A DNA stretch of 60,709 nucleotides. Source: Clostridiales bacterium. Lineage in GTDB: Bacteria; Bacillota; Clostridia; Oscillospirales; Oscillospiraceae. Positions 17,270 through 26,760 of this stretch are shown in pieces. Below the pieces are notes generated by a model. The model did no database searches. It was not told the origin of the DNA and saw nothing but the letters and a program-made list of their open reading frames with translations. The DNA lies in NCBI GenBank assembly GCA_029265975.1, contig JAJUGN010000006.1, forward strand, positions 1 to 60,709, written 5' to 3'. Numbering within the stretch: the first letter of the stretch is position 1; the number at the start of each line of letters is the position of its first letter. The translations under genes and the position numbers were made by a program.

Positions 17270-19557
17270 CAGTTCGACCTCACCGTAACATTACCCGAAA
17301 TATCGGTGCGAAACACCGCGATTGACCTGGAAGCAAGACGTTCCAGAACATCCCCGGAAGGATGTCCGTAGTTGTTGTATCCGACCGAAATTATAGCCTT
17401 TTCGGGCTTTACGGCATCCAAAAATTCCTCGGAGGTAGAATATTTTGAGCCGTGGTGCCCGACCACCAGAACCTCAATATCTGGTATTGCGACATTCCTT
17501 ATCAGCTTTTTCTCCGTGGCGGCGTCGGCGTCTCCCATGATAAGGGTATCATAATCTCCGGCCGAGCACAAGACTGTAAGCCCGTTGTCGTTATCTCCCG
17601 AGGATCCGTTTACGGGAAAAAGCGAAAGAGATGCGTAATCTGAATAAAGCCTGTAATTATCCTCTATATAAAGGATTTCGGTACCTGCCTGGTGCGCCGC
17701 GGATATTATTTTCTCCCTCAGATTGCCGTTATCCTCGCGTCCGGTCTGCGATTTAGGCATAGCCAGCAGCTTCACTCTGCATTTTTGCATGAGCAGAGCA
17801 ACTCCGTTTATATGATCCGTATCGAAATGCGTTATCACCAAAGCGTCGATTACGTTCCTGTTTACGCTGTGAAGGTACTCCGCAGTGTTGTTCCCTACGT
17901 TGGCCGATTTGCCGCCTCCGCAGTCTATTACAAAGGTATGCGCTCTGGCGGTTATGACAATGCCGGCCCCCTGACCCACGTCCACGGCGGTCACGGTCAT
18001 TTTAGCCCTGTCCGACACCAGGCCCGAGAGCAGTATAGAGAGACACAGCGCTATTATTATGCCGCATGCGGGAATAATAAGGCGCGGCTTTCTTTTTCTT
18101 ATGATGAAAAGGCGCGCAAGCACCGCGTATGTAAAGACAAGCCACAGGCGCAGAAAAACGCTCAGCATTGAAACGGAAGCAAATTGAAGGCCGGAAAGCC
18201 GCTGCACCGATGAAAAGATAAATCTCACAGGCCATGACACAAGCCATGCGGCGGCTTTCCCGGCGGGCGAAAAAATGAAACCGGTCAGGACTGAAACGAG
18301 CCCGCCGCAGAAGGCCAGAGAGACAGGAGGCAAAACGATGAGGTTGGAAAGAGGCGCGACAAGGGAAACCTTGTTGAAATAAACTGCCATAAGGGGCGTT
18401 GTGAATATAAGAGCTCCGGCGCTGCTAGAAAGCGAAGCCGAAATAAGCTTCCAAAGCCCTGAAATGATCCTGTTTTCAAAAAAAGCGCTTTTTCCGGATA
18501 AGTTCAGGAGCGCGGCGTTTATCTCCGAAGAAAACAGAGCTATGCCGGCGACGGACGCGAATGAAAGCTGGAGTCCGGCGTTTGCGGCTGAATATGGGTT
18601 AACCACCAAGAGAAGCATAAGCGCGGCGCCGAGAGATGTGAAGGTATCGTTCTCGCGCCTGAAAAACGGCGCGAGCAGCAGGAAAAGCTGCATTATTGAG
18701 GCCCTCACGACAGACGGGGTGCTTCCCGTCATAGCCATGAAAAGCAGTATTATAGGGGCAGAAACCAGCGCTCCCCTGCGTTTGCTCCGCATAAGAAGCG
18801 TTATAAAACCAGCCAGGAAGGAGATGTGCATGCCGGAGACGGCAACCACATGGCTCACGCCCGCCGAGGACATCGCGGAAATGAAAAAATGATCCTTGGA
18901 GAGCTGCGACCTGTCTCCGCTGAGAAGAGCCGTCATGAACGGAGCCGTGTCATCAGGGTATATCTCCGATATTTTATCCCTGAGAGCTTTTGAAAGGTAT
19001 TGCGGATAATACTTCAACGGAAGGCTTGCGGCCTTAACGATTTCGGGATCGCCCTTTGCATATGCGATAAGGAATACTCCGCTTGACGTGTAGTAATCGC
19101 TTTCCTGCCCGAAGGATATGTTTGAGCGGTAAATTTTTGCTTTAAGCTTTACACGGTCGCCGGGCGCGAGTCCCGTTTGACCGGCGTCGGCGTAGAGCAG
19201 CGTTTTTGCTGTGAACGGTGCGCCCTGCGATTCGACCTTTACATAAAGCGAAACGCCCTGCGCGGCTTTGCGCGGATAGTCAGCGACCTCGCCGCTTATG
19301 ACGGTCGTCTGCCCGTCAAGACGCATAAAAGGCTCTATAAACAGGTTCAGGTATATGCAGTTCCAGATGAATCCGGCGGCCAGCCCGAATGCGGCAAGCG
19401 CGGCCCTCGGTCTTGAATCGCCCTTCAAAAAAAGAGCAAGCAGACCTAGAATCAGAAAGAGAGCCGACGCCGGGATGAGCCAGTCCGGGCGCAGCGCATA
19501 TCTGACCAGAAATATGGCGGCGGAAAACGCGAAAGAAAACAAAGCGAGCTTTCTCAA
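17269..19557 (-). CDS. comEC: DNA internalization protein ComEC/Rec2
   Basis: Membrane channel for single-stranded DNA uptake. 762 residues: several N-terminal membrane segments, the competence domain (HVVAVSGMHISFLAG, around residue 240) and a C-terminal metallo-beta-lactamase-like domain with THFDTDHINGV and VGHHGSKYS. TTG at 19557 with GAGGTGA just upstream. Often intact in Clostridia not known to be competent; here it shows no disruption. Confidence 0.93.
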   Translation of the reverse strand: MRKLALFSFAFSAAIFLVRYALRPDWLIPASALFLILGLLALFLKGDSRPRAALAAFGLAAGFIWNCIYLNLFIEPFMRLDGQTTVISGEVADYPRKAAQGVSLYVKVESQGAPFTAKTLLYADAGQTGLAPGDRVKLKAKIYRSNISFGQESDYYTSSGVFLIAYAKGDPEIVKAASLPLKYYPQYLSKALRDKISEIYPDDTAPFMTALLSGDRSQLSKDHFFISAMSSAGVSHVVAVSGMHISFLAGFITLLMRSKRRGALVSAPIILLFMAMTGSTPSVVRASIMQLFLLLAPFFRRENDTFTSLGAALMLLLVVNPYSAANAGLQLSFASVAGIALFSSEINAALLNLSGKSAFFENRIISGLWKLISASLSSSAGALIFTTPLMAVYFNKVSLVAPLSNLIVLPPVSLAFCGGLVSVLTGFIFSPAGKAAAWLVSWPVRFIFSSVQRLSGLQFASVSMLSVFLRLWLVFTYAVLARLFIIRKRKPRLIIPACGIIIALCLSILLSGLVSDRAKMTVTAVDVGQGAGIVITARAHTFVIDCGGGKSANVGNNTAEYLHSVNRNVIDALVITHFDTDHINGVALLMQKCRVKLLAMPKSQTGREDNGNLREKIISAAHQAGTEILYIEDNYRLYSDYASLSLFPVNGSSGDNDNGLTVLCSAGDYDTLIMGDADAATEKKLIRNVAIPDIEVLVVGHHGSKYSTSEEFLDAVKPEKAIISVGYNNYGHPSGDVLERLASRSIAVFRTDISGNVTVRSN

Positions 19558-19577
19558 GAACTCACCTCAAATCAATA

Positions 19578-19596
19578 GGGCGGCATAATGCCGCCC
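19578..19596. terminator. Hairpin between the HIT gene and comEC
   Basis: GGGCGGCA / TGCCGCCC with a 3-nt loop; only a weak T-rich stretch follows on the minus strand, so it may be a partial terminator after the HIT gene. Confidence 0.4.
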
Positions 19597-19607
19597 CGTC
19601 AATTTTA

Positions 19608-19949
19608 TCAGACAAGTCTCTCGCCGAGGGACTTTCCGGCAAGCACATGAAAATGCAGGTGGAACACAGTCTGGCCGGCGTCAGCGCCGCAGTTCGATAT
19701 GACCCGGTAGCCTCCGCTCAGCCCCAGCCGGGCCGCTATTTTGGGGATAACCTCGAGGCATTTTGCCGCAAGCGCTGAGTTTTCGGCGCTTATTTCGTCC
19801 ATGGAGGCGATATGAGCTCTGGGTATGACAAGAAAATGCACGGGCGCCTGGGGATTTATATCCCTGAAAGCGTAGACATGCTCGTCCTCGTAAAGGCAGG
19901 CCGAGGGGATATCCCCAGCCGCTATCCTGCAGAAAATACAGTCTGACAT
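19608..19949 (-). CDS. HIT family protein (HinT-like)
   Basis: 113-residue nucleotide hydrolase of the histidine-triad family. CIFCRIAAGDIPS opening and the HLHFHVL triad are present. It follows alaS by 27 nt and is probably the last gene of mltG-U32-alaS-HIT. Confidence 0.92.
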   Translation of the reverse strand: MSDCIFCRIAAGDIPSACLYEDEHVYAFRDINPQAPVHFLVIPRAHIASMDEISAENSALAAKCLEVIPKIAARLGLSGGYRVISNCGADAGQTVFHLHFHVLAGKSLGERLV

Positions 19950-19976
19950 ATGTTGGCCTCCTGTTTTAATTTTTGG

Positions 19977-22616
19977 TCACTGCTTGATATTGTCGGAAAT
20001 AAATCCTTCAACCTTAGACATCGCGCCGCTGAGAAGCGCAGGGTCCTTGGCGCCGCCCATGGCCATATCGGGCTTTCCTCCGCCGCTTCCTCCTGCGATA
20101 GAGGTTATGAATTTTATAAGGTCGCCCGCCTTTATTCCCCTGGAAACAGAATTTTTTCCGCATACGGCCAGTACGGTTATCTTGTCGGAGGATGCGGTCG
20201 CCAGCACACCGACCACGTTATCGTCGCGGTCTTTAAGCGAGGAGGCCATAGTCCGAAGGTCATCGGGCGACATCCCGTCCATTGCCGCGCTTACCAGCTT
20301 CAGCCCTCTTATATCCCTTGACGAAGCCAAAAGTCTTTCGGCTTCGGAGCGGAGCTGCTGTTCATGCAGGTGCTCGTAGCTTTTCTTTGCTTCCCGCAGC
20401 TCCTCCATGACCTGCCGGGCGCGCTGAAGAACGTTCTTGGGATTTGCCTTCAGCTCATCCGCCACGGAGGAAATAATCCTCGCGCGTTCGTTAAGAAGCT
20501 CCAGGGCTTTTTTGCCGACAACCGCTTCTATGCGGCGTACGCCTGAGGCGACGGAAAATTCCGCCTGCGTGCAGAAAGCTCCTATTTTCGCGGTATTGTC
20601 AAGGTGGGTGCCTCCGCAAAGCTCAGTTGAATAATCCCCCATTTTTACGACGCGGACCACATCTCCGTATTTTTCGCCGAAAAGCGCCGTCGCGCCCATG
20701 GCCTTCGCCTCTGCGATAGGCATTTCCCTGACGGTAACCTCAAGGTCTTTCAGGACCATTTCGTTGACTTCAGCGTCAACCGCCGAAAGCTCCTCGGGCG
20801 TAATTGCTGAGAAATGGGTAAAGTCAAAACGGACAAAATCGGGAGTAACCAGAGAGCCCGCCTGTTCGACGTGGCTGCCCAGAACGTTGCGCAGAGCCTT
20901 CTGAAGAAGATGGGTAGCGCTGTGGGCCCTCATGATTGCCCTTCTCCGCTCCGCGTCTACGGAGGCTTCTACGGGCTGATCTACGGAAATCTCACCGGAT
21001 TTCACTGTTCCGGTGTGCAGGTATTTGCCGTCCTTGGTGCAGCGAACGTCGCTTACCTCGAAGCGCATGCCGCCGCTGACAAGCCATCCGGTATCGGCAA
21101 CCTGTCCTCCCTTTTCGGCGTAAAACGGTGTCCTGTCAAGGACCACCGATGCCTCCTCGCCTTCAAAGGCGGAAGAACGCAGCTCGTCCCCTACCACGAC
21201 GGCGAGTACCCTGGCGCTGTCGCTGAGACGTTCGTAGCCGGTGAAATCGGTCTTTATTTCCTTGTCAAGGCCGAGGTCGAGCCCCGCCCAGCCGAAATCT
21301 CCCAGCGCGGCGGTAGCTGCTCTCGCCCGCTCCTTCTGCTCCTTCATCAGCGCCGCGAAGGCGTCCTGATCGACGCTCAGGCGCTGCTCCTCGAGTATCT
21401 CGACGGTCAGGTCGATGGGGAAACCGTAGGTGTCGTAAAGCCTGAAGCTGTTTTCGCCGCTCATCACGCTTTCGCCCTTATCCTTCATTTCTGAAATCAG
21501 GTCAGAAAGTATCTTCATTCCGGAGTCTATGGTTCTGTTGAAGTTTTCCTCCTCGAGCCTGATGACTTTTCTGATGTAATCGCGTTTTTCCTCAAGCTCC
21601 GGATAAGCCTCCCTGCTCTCGTTGATAACTGTGTCGCAGACATCGTACAAGAATGGCTTCGATACTCCGAGAAGCTTGCCGTGCCTCGCCGCACGCCTCA
21701 AAAGCCTGCGAAGGACATAGCCTCTGCCCTCGTTTGACGGCAGGACGCCGTCGCATATGAGCATTGTTGTGCTCCTGATGTGGTCTGTGATAACGCGCAG
21801 GGATATATCGGTTTTCTGGCTCTGGCCGTAGGTAGCGCCGGTTATGCGTGACACATGCTTGGTGATGTTCATTACTGTATCGACGTCGAAAAGCGTGTCG
21901 ACACCCTGCATGATGCAGGCAAGGCGCTCCAGGCCCATTCCGGTGTCTATGTTTTTCTGCTTAAGCTCCGTATAATTCCCGTTTCCGTCGTTATTAAACT
22001 GTGTAAATACGAGGTTCCAGAACTCCACATAGCGGTCGCAGTCGCAGCCGACCTTGCAGTCCGGGCTGCCGCAGCCGTTTTCAGGGCCTCTGTCAAAATA
22101 TATTTCCGAGCAGGGACCGCAGGGGCCGGCGCCTATCTCCCAGAAGTTGTCGGCCTTCCCGAGCCTTGAAACGTGGCTTGGGTCGACGCCCACCTCCTTT
22201 GTCCAGATATCGTAGGCCTCGTCATCTTCAAGATAAACCGTGACATAAAGCTTGTCCTCAGGTATTTCAAGAACCTTTGTAACGAACTCCCACGCCCAGG
22301 CGGTCGCTTCCCTTTTGAAATAGTCGCCGAAGGAAAAGTTGCCGAGCATCTCAAAGAAGGTGCCGTGGCGGCTGGTCTTGCCCACGCGCTCTATGTCCGG
22401 CGTTCTTATGCACTTCTGGCAGGTGGTCATTCGGCTGCGCGGCGGCACGGCTTCTCCGCTGAAATAGGGCTTGAGGGGAGCCATCCCGGAATTTATAAGC
22501 AGCAGGCTGTTGTCACCCTGCGGCAGAAGAGGAAAGCTCGGGTGGCGCAGGTGCCCCTTGCTTTCGAAAAATGACAGATACTTTTCCCTTAGTACGTTGA
22601 GTCCCAGTTTTTCCAT
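19977..22616 (-). CDS. alaS: Alanine--tRNA ligase
   Basis: Class II synthetase with editing. 879 residues: catalytic core starting KYLSFFESKGH, the editing-site HSATHLLQ and CGGTH metal ligands, and a C-terminal DHHA1-like region ending in GGSGGGKPDMAMGG. ATG at 22616 with GGAGG upstream. No T-box leader is possible in the 18-nt gap after the U32 gene, so regulation must come from further upstream. Confidence 0.97.
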   Translation of the reverse strand: MEKLGLNVLREKYLSFFESKGHLRHPSFPLLPQGDNSLLLINSGMAPLKPYFSGEAVPPRSRMTTCQKCIRTPDIERVGKTSRHGTFFEMLGNFSFGDYFKREATAWAWEFVTKVLEIPEDKLYVTVYLEDDEAYDIWTKEVGVDPSHVSRLGKADNFWEIGAGPCGPCSEIYFDRGPENGCGSPDCKVGCDCDRYVEFWNLVFTQFNNDGNGNYTELKQKNIDTGMGLERLACIMQGVDTLFDVDTVMNITKHVSRITGATYGQSQKTDISLRVITDHIRSTTMLICDGVLPSNEGRGYVLRRLLRRAARHGKLLGVSKPFLYDVCDTVINESREAYPELEEKRDYIRKVIRLEEENFNRTIDSGMKILSDLISEMKDKGESVMSGENSFRLYDTYGFPIDLTVEILEEQRLSVDQDAFAALMKEQKERARAATAALGDFGWAGLDLGLDKEIKTDFTGYERLSDSARVLAVVVGDELRSSAFEGEEASVVLDRTPFYAEKGGQVADTGWLVSGGMRFEVSDVRCTKDGKYLHTGTVKSGEISVDQPVEASVDAERRRAIMRAHSATHLLQKALRNVLGSHVEQAGSLVTPDFVRFDFTHFSAITPEELSAVDAEVNEMVLKDLEVTVREMPIAEAKAMGATALFGEKYGDVVRVVKMGDYSTELCGGTHLDNTAKIGAFCTQAEFSVASGVRRIEAVVGKKALELLNERARIISSVADELKANPKNVLQRARQVMEELREAKKSYEHLHEQQLRSEAERLLASSRDIRGLKLVSAAMDGMSPDDLRTMASSLKDRDDNVVGVLATASSDKITVLAVCGKNSVSRGIKAGDLIKFITSIAGGSGGGKPDMAMGGAKDPALLSGAMSKVEGFISDNIKQ

Positions 22617-22634
22617 TTTTATGCCTCCGGTATA

Positions 22635-23846
22635 CTAGTTTTGCTTTCTGAGTATGGAATTTTTCGGAGCAAAGCAGGGCAGCTTTGCAATATATCGCAT
22701 CATGGGATGCGGGGTCGAGGAGATAGGGCTGCCATCCGAATCCGTCATGTCGCCCATAACAAATCCGACGGGTTCACCGTCCGGAGTCAAAAGCTCCATG
22801 GTGTCGCCCGTAAAAACCCTGTTGCGCTGGGTAAGCAACGCCGTCCCGTCCGGCGCGCAGTCCTCGACGAGGGCGGCGATTTCCCACTCCCTTATATAGA
22901 GCGAGTCGTCGACAAACTGCCCGTTTCCCTCGTCGCCGAAATAAAAGCCGGTATAGTAGCGGCGGTGGCTGACCTTCTGCACCTCGTCTATCCATATACG
23001 GGGAACCTCTTCCCCTTTCAAAACGGCGTCCCTGGCCTTCCTGTAGGCGTTTGTAATGACCGCGGCGTAATATGCGGATTTCATGCGCCCCTCGATCTTG
23101 AAGGAATCTATGCCCGCGGCGATAAGCTCCGGAATATGCTCTATCATGCATAGGTCCTTGGAGTTCATTATATGCGCCCCGCCCGAGCCCTCGAAAATCT
23201 CGAAGAACTCGCCCGGCCTCTTTTCCTCCATCAGATAATACTTCCACCTGCATGGCTGTGCGCAGTCTCCGCGGTTCGCGTCCCTTCCGGCAAGGTAGTT
23301 CGACAGAAGGCAGCGCCCCGATATTGAAACGCACATGGAGCCGTGGACAAAAGTCTCAATTTCAAGCTCCCTCGGGGTTTTTGCCCTAATCGCGGCTATG
23401 GCGTCCAAAGTAAGCTCCCTTGCGAGAACCACTCTGGACGCGCCCAGTTCAAACCACATTGAGGCGCTTTCGGAATTCATTATGCCCGCCTGCGTGCTTA
23501 TATGCACAGGCAGATCCGGAGCATGCCTCTTTGCAAGTCTCAGGAGTCCCATGTCGGTTATTATAAGGGCGTCGGGTCCTATTTCCTGCAAAAATTCAAG
23601 AAAATGCGGCGCGCGCGCTATCTCATCGTCACCGGGGACGATATTGCAGGCGACGTATATCTTCGCCTTTTTTTCCCTGCACATCGAAACGGCGTTTTTA
23701 AGTCCGTTTTCGTCGAAGTTTCCGGCCGAGGCGCGCATACCGAAGGCCTTGCCGGCGAGATACACCGCGTCGGCGCCGTAGGTCAGCGCCATATTCAGTT
23801 TTTCTTCATCGCCCGCCGGAGCCAGTATTTCAACCCTATCCGCCAT
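22635..23846 (-). CDS. U32 family peptidase / tRNA-hydroxylation protein (TrhP-like)
   Basis: About 403 residues. EILAPAGDEEKL opening, the U32 signature ETFVHGSMCVSISGRCLLSN and the following CAQPCRW cysteines are visible. Members of this family (TrhP/RlhA type) take part in RNA hydroxylation rather than proteolysis; which RNA is modified here is not known. ATG 23846 lies inside the end of mltG (11-nt overlap); an in-frame GTG at 23855 is an alternative. Confidence 0.85.
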   Translation of the reverse strand: MADRVEILAPAGDEEKLNMALTYGADAVYLAGKAFGMRASAGNFDENGLKNAVSMCREKKAKIYVACNIVPGDDEIARAPHFLEFLQEIGPDALIITDMGLLRLAKRHAPDLPVHISTQAGIMNSESASMWFELGASRVVLARELTLDAIAAIRAKTPRELEIETFVHGSMCVSISGRCLLSNYLAGRDANRGDCAQPCRWKYYLMEEKRPGEFFEIFEGSGGAHIMNSKDLCMIEHIPELIAAGIDSFKIEGRMKSAYYAAVITNAYRKARDAVLKGEEVPRIWIDEVQKVSHRRYYTGFYFGDEGNGQFVDDSLYIREWEIAALVEDCAPDGTALLTQRNRVFTGDTMELLTPDGEPVGFVMGDMTDSDGSPISSTPHPMMRYIAKLPCFAPKNSILRKQN

Positions 23847-25338
23847 AGTCAGCACTGCTCACAAATTTGTCGAAATCGCTTGAGCTTGCGAAAAAGCTGT
23901 GGCTTCCGTTTTTGTGGAGGGCGTAGAAATAGTAGTTGGTGCTGGCGGGGTAAAGGGCGGCATTTATTGACTTTATGCCTGGGTTTGCTATTGCGGTAGG
24001 CGGAAGACCCTTGTATTTATAGGTGTTGTATGGGCTGTCTATTTCAATATCCTTATTCGTCAGCTTCGCCTTTCTCTCAGGCAGCGCATATTGTACGGTG
24101 GCGTCTATCTGGAGATAAGGGAAGGAAGAGCTTTTAAGCCTGTTGTAGATTACCGAGGCTATCTTTGAGGACTCGCTTTCGTTTGCGGATTCCTTCTCGA
24201 CGAGAGATGCGATTTTTATGATGTCGCTCATGCTGTATCCGAGCTTTTTTGCCTGCGCGTACATATCCTCGGTGACCTTTGTGTTGAAGTTGTCGAGAAA
24301 CTTCTTAATAACACTGGTCGCGGTTTCGCCGACATAGAATTCATAGGTGTCCGGGAAAAGGTACCCTTCCAGTCTGCTCTCATTGCCAAGAGTGGAGCTG
24401 TCCAGGAATTTGTATTCGAAATCATAATTTGCGGCGGCATCCTTGAGCTTGGCTGCGCTGGAGACCCTTTTTTCCTCCAGGAGGGAGAAAATCTCGGAAA
24501 GGGTTTTTCCTTCCGCAACGGTGATTTTTACAACCTCGTCCGAGCTGCCCGCCTGCATCTGAGTGACTATCGCCCGGTAATCCAGCTCGCTTGTAAGCTT
24601 ATACATGCCCGGATCTATCTTTTTTTCGGCTCCGGCAATAGCCCCGAACAGCCGGAAAAGGAGCTTGTACTCTATAATGCCGGCTTTTTTCAGCTCGCTT
24701 GCAACCTGGCTCATCGTAAAATTCTGCGGTATCGTGACTGTGGCGGTGACCAGTGGCTTATTGAGAGCAAAAATGTCGTTTGCGCTTATCCATGCCGCTG
24801 AAGCCAGGAAAAAGCTCACGATAAACACGAAAAGAATGTATCGCACCCCGGTCAGACGGAATTTTTTCTTTTCGCCGCCCCCGTTTCCCGTGCCGGGATT
24901 CTTTTGGGCTTTTCCGCTTGCAATTTTCGGCGAGGCGCCCTTGTTCGCGCCTTCGACCGCATACGGCTTCTGCCGTCTGACGTCGTTCCTGGATGAGACG
25001 CTTCCGGAAAGCGAAGCGCCTGCCGGCTCCTTCGCCCTGCCGACGACCGGAATGGCCCTTGTCTCCTGCGTCATCTTATCGCTTATCTGAGATTTCCCGC
25101 TCTGATTTGCGGAGGATTTTGAATACACCCTCGGATCTTTTTCTTTTTTTGCACCGAAAATATCCTCATATATGTCGTAATCCAAAAGATCGGGCGCATG
25201 CACCGCCTCAAAATCACCGAGCTCCTTGTCGATGGAGCGGAGCAGCTCGTCGAGATCCACATAATCCGATGAAGAGCGGTCGGCTTTTTGGGAATCATAT
25301 CCGAGCGATTCCCCGCTGCAGTCTTTTGGGGTTGCCAT
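23836..25338 (-). CDS. mltG: Endolytic transglycosylase MltG
   Basis: Cuts nascent glycan strands, setting chain length. 500 residues, longer than many homologues because of a charged, disordered N-terminus (about 1-160). One membrane segment follows (about 165-185), then the YceG-like domain with catalytic Glu in SLVEKESANESE and the ending IANPGIKSINAAL...FYALHKNG. SD AAGGAG, ATG 25338. First gene of the alaS run. Confidence 0.93.
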   Translation of the reverse strand: MATPKDCSGESLGYDSQKADRSSSDYVDLDELLRSIDKELGDFEAVHAPDLLDYDIYEDIFGAKKEKDPRVYSKSSANQSGKSQISDKMTQETRAIPVVGRAKEPAGASLSGSVSSRNDVRRQKPYAVEGANKGASPKIASGKAQKNPGTGNGGGEKKKFRLTGVRYILFVFIVSFFLASAAWISANDIFALNKPLVTATVTIPQNFTMSQVASELKKAGIIEYKLLFRLFGAIAGAEKKIDPGMYKLTSELDYRAIVTQMQAGSSDEVVKITVAEGKTLSEIFSLLEEKRVSSAAKLKDAAANYDFEYKFLDSSTLGNESRLEGYLFPDTYEFYVGETATSVIKKFLDNFNTKVTEDMYAQAKKLGYSMSDIIKIASLVEKESANESESSKIASVIYNRLKSSSFPYLQIDATVQYALPERKAKLTNKDIEIDSPYNTYKYKGLPPTAIANPGIKSINAALYPASTNYYFYALHKNGSHSFFASSSDFDKFVSSADYGG

Positions 25339-25501
25339 GTTTTTTCACTCCTTTGAAGGTAACCGTATCTCGGGGCCGCGCATAGAATATCTCAGACGGG
25401 CGAAAAGCTCCGTAGGCTTCAAAAAGAAAGGCTCCCGCGTCTGTGCCGCACTATGAGTGGGAGGGCGATTGAAATTATATGTGCGGAGAAAGGAATTAAT
25501 T

Positions 25502-25627
25502 ATGTTTTTCGGAACTTCCGGCGGAAATTCTTGTCTCTGGATTATACTTATCCTTGTTGTCCTTTTCTGCTGCTGCGGCTGCGGTAACGATTCTTGCGAT
25601 CGCGGCGGCTGCGGCTGCGGCTGCTAA
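25502..25627 (+). CDS. Cysteine-cluster microprotein
   Basis: 41 residues, starting MFFGTSGGNS, then a hydrophobic segment (LWIILILVVLF) and a tail with ten cysteines: CCC-G-C, then C and finally C-G-C-G-C before TAA. AAAGGA 7 nt before ATG supports translation. A paralogue ends at position 91. It may be spore- or envelope-associated, but no function is shown. It stands alone between divergent mltG and convergent folate cyclo-ligase genes. Confidence 0.7.
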   Translation: MFFGTSGGNSCLWIILILVVLFCCCGCGNDSCDRGGCGCGC

Positions 25628-25649
25628 AGTGATAAGCGGGTTGCGGGGC

Positions 25650-26225
25650 TCAGAAGAGCCTCGCAATTTCTTTTTCCGTAATTATGCATCTGATTTTTAC
25701 GTCGTGACTCTCGAAGGGCACGGTTTCGAGCAGAAATTTCGAACGCGCTATGCCTGCGGTGAAGAAATTCCCGTTTTTTAAGAACCGGTCGTAATATCCT
25801 CCGCCCTGGCCCAGGCGGTAACCGCTTCTGGAGTACGCAAGAGCTGGAATAACGGCGAAATCTATCTTCTCCGGCGGTATTACGGCGCAGCTTTCGGGCG
25901 GCTCGGGAATATTAAGCGTTCCCGGCCTCAGCACGGAAAGATCGTTAATTACGACGGCGTCCATTATACCGTTTCCGCGGCACAGCGGCAAAGCTACGGT
26001 CTTACCTGTTTTAAGGGCAAGCTCAATGATTCTGTGCGTGTCCGGCTCGTTCCCTATACTGAAATATGAAAATATGACCTTTGAAGCCAGAAATTCCGGC
26101 AGAGCGGAAATTCTGGCAAAAATCCCGGCGTCGCTTTGCGCGATATACTCTGGGCTGAGCTCGCTGTACTGCCGCCTAAGCTCGCTGCGCAGCCTCCTCT
26201 TTTCGGCGGCCATTTCAGACTTCAT
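25650..26225 (-). CDS. 5-formyltetrahydrofolate cyclo-ligase
   Basis: ATP-dependent conversion of 5-formyl-THF to 5,10-methenyl-THF. KRRLRSELRRQ opening and the conserved YRLGQGGGYYDRFL block identify the family; 191 residues. Start overlaps the DJ-1 stop by 11 nt; ATG at 26213 is an alternative. Confidence 0.92.
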   Translation of the reverse strand: MKSEMAAEKRRLRSELRRQYSELSPEYIAQSDAGIFARISALPEFLASKVIFSYFSIGNEPDTHRIIELALKTGKTVALPLCRGNGIMDAVVINDLSVLRPGTLNIPEPPESCAVIPPEKIDFAVIPALAYSRSGYRLGQGGGYYDRFLKNGNFFTAGIARSKFLLETVPFESHDVKIRCIITEKEIARLF

Positions 26226-26760
26226 AATAAATGCCCGCTCTTATTTTTTCCGCGACATCGCGGCCCTTCAGGTATGCAAGAAGCTCGAACGAAAAATCCA
26301 AAGCCGCTCCAGCACCCCTGCCGGTGATGAGCTTTCCGTCGACGACGGTTTTCAGTGAGGAATCAACCTCGGCTCCGGTCATTTCGCTTTCCATTCCGGG
26401 ATAGCAGGTTATTTTCCTGCCGTTTAATAGCGAAAGCTTGGCCAGAACCCTGGGGCCCGCGCAGATAGCGGCGAGAGGCACTCCCTCATGCGCCGCTTTT
26501 TTTATAATATCCGAGCAGACGGCGCTGCCTTCTATGGACTTGACTCCGCCCAAACCGCCCGGTATTACAAGCATATCTGCATTTTCGGTTATTATTTCGC
26601 CCGCTTCGATATCCGTGGCTATTTCTATCCCGTGGCCTCCGGTTATGCGCTTCGAGCCGACTCCGGCAAGCTGCACCTCCGCTCCGCCGCGCCTCAGGAT
26701 ATCGCAGGGTGCGAGCGCCTCGATTTCCTCAAAACCCGTTCCGATTATAACATATACCAT
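26215..26760 (-). CDS. DJ-1/PfpI family protein
   Basis: 181 residues with GFEEIEALAPCDILRR, VIPGGLGG and the nucleophile elbow AAICAGPRVLA (catalytic Cys around residue 100). Family members act as deglycases, glyoxalases or chaperones; the substrate here is unknown. Start shares one base with the stop of the upstream kinase gene (TAATG). Confidence 0.88.
   Translation of the reverse strand: MVYVIIGTGFEEIEALAPCDILRRGGAEVQLAGVGSKRITGGHGIEIATDIEAGEIITENADMLVIPGGLGGVKSIEGSAVCSDIIKKAAHEGVPLAAICAGPRVLAKLSLLNGRKITCYPGMESEMTGAEVDSSLKTVVDGKLITGRGAGAALDFSFELLAYLKGRDVAEKIRAGIYYEV

Noticed and set aside
22617-25501. T-box leader for alaS
   Set aside because: The gap before alaS is 18 nt, and no T-box core (such as the GGTGG-type sequence) is seen before mltG.
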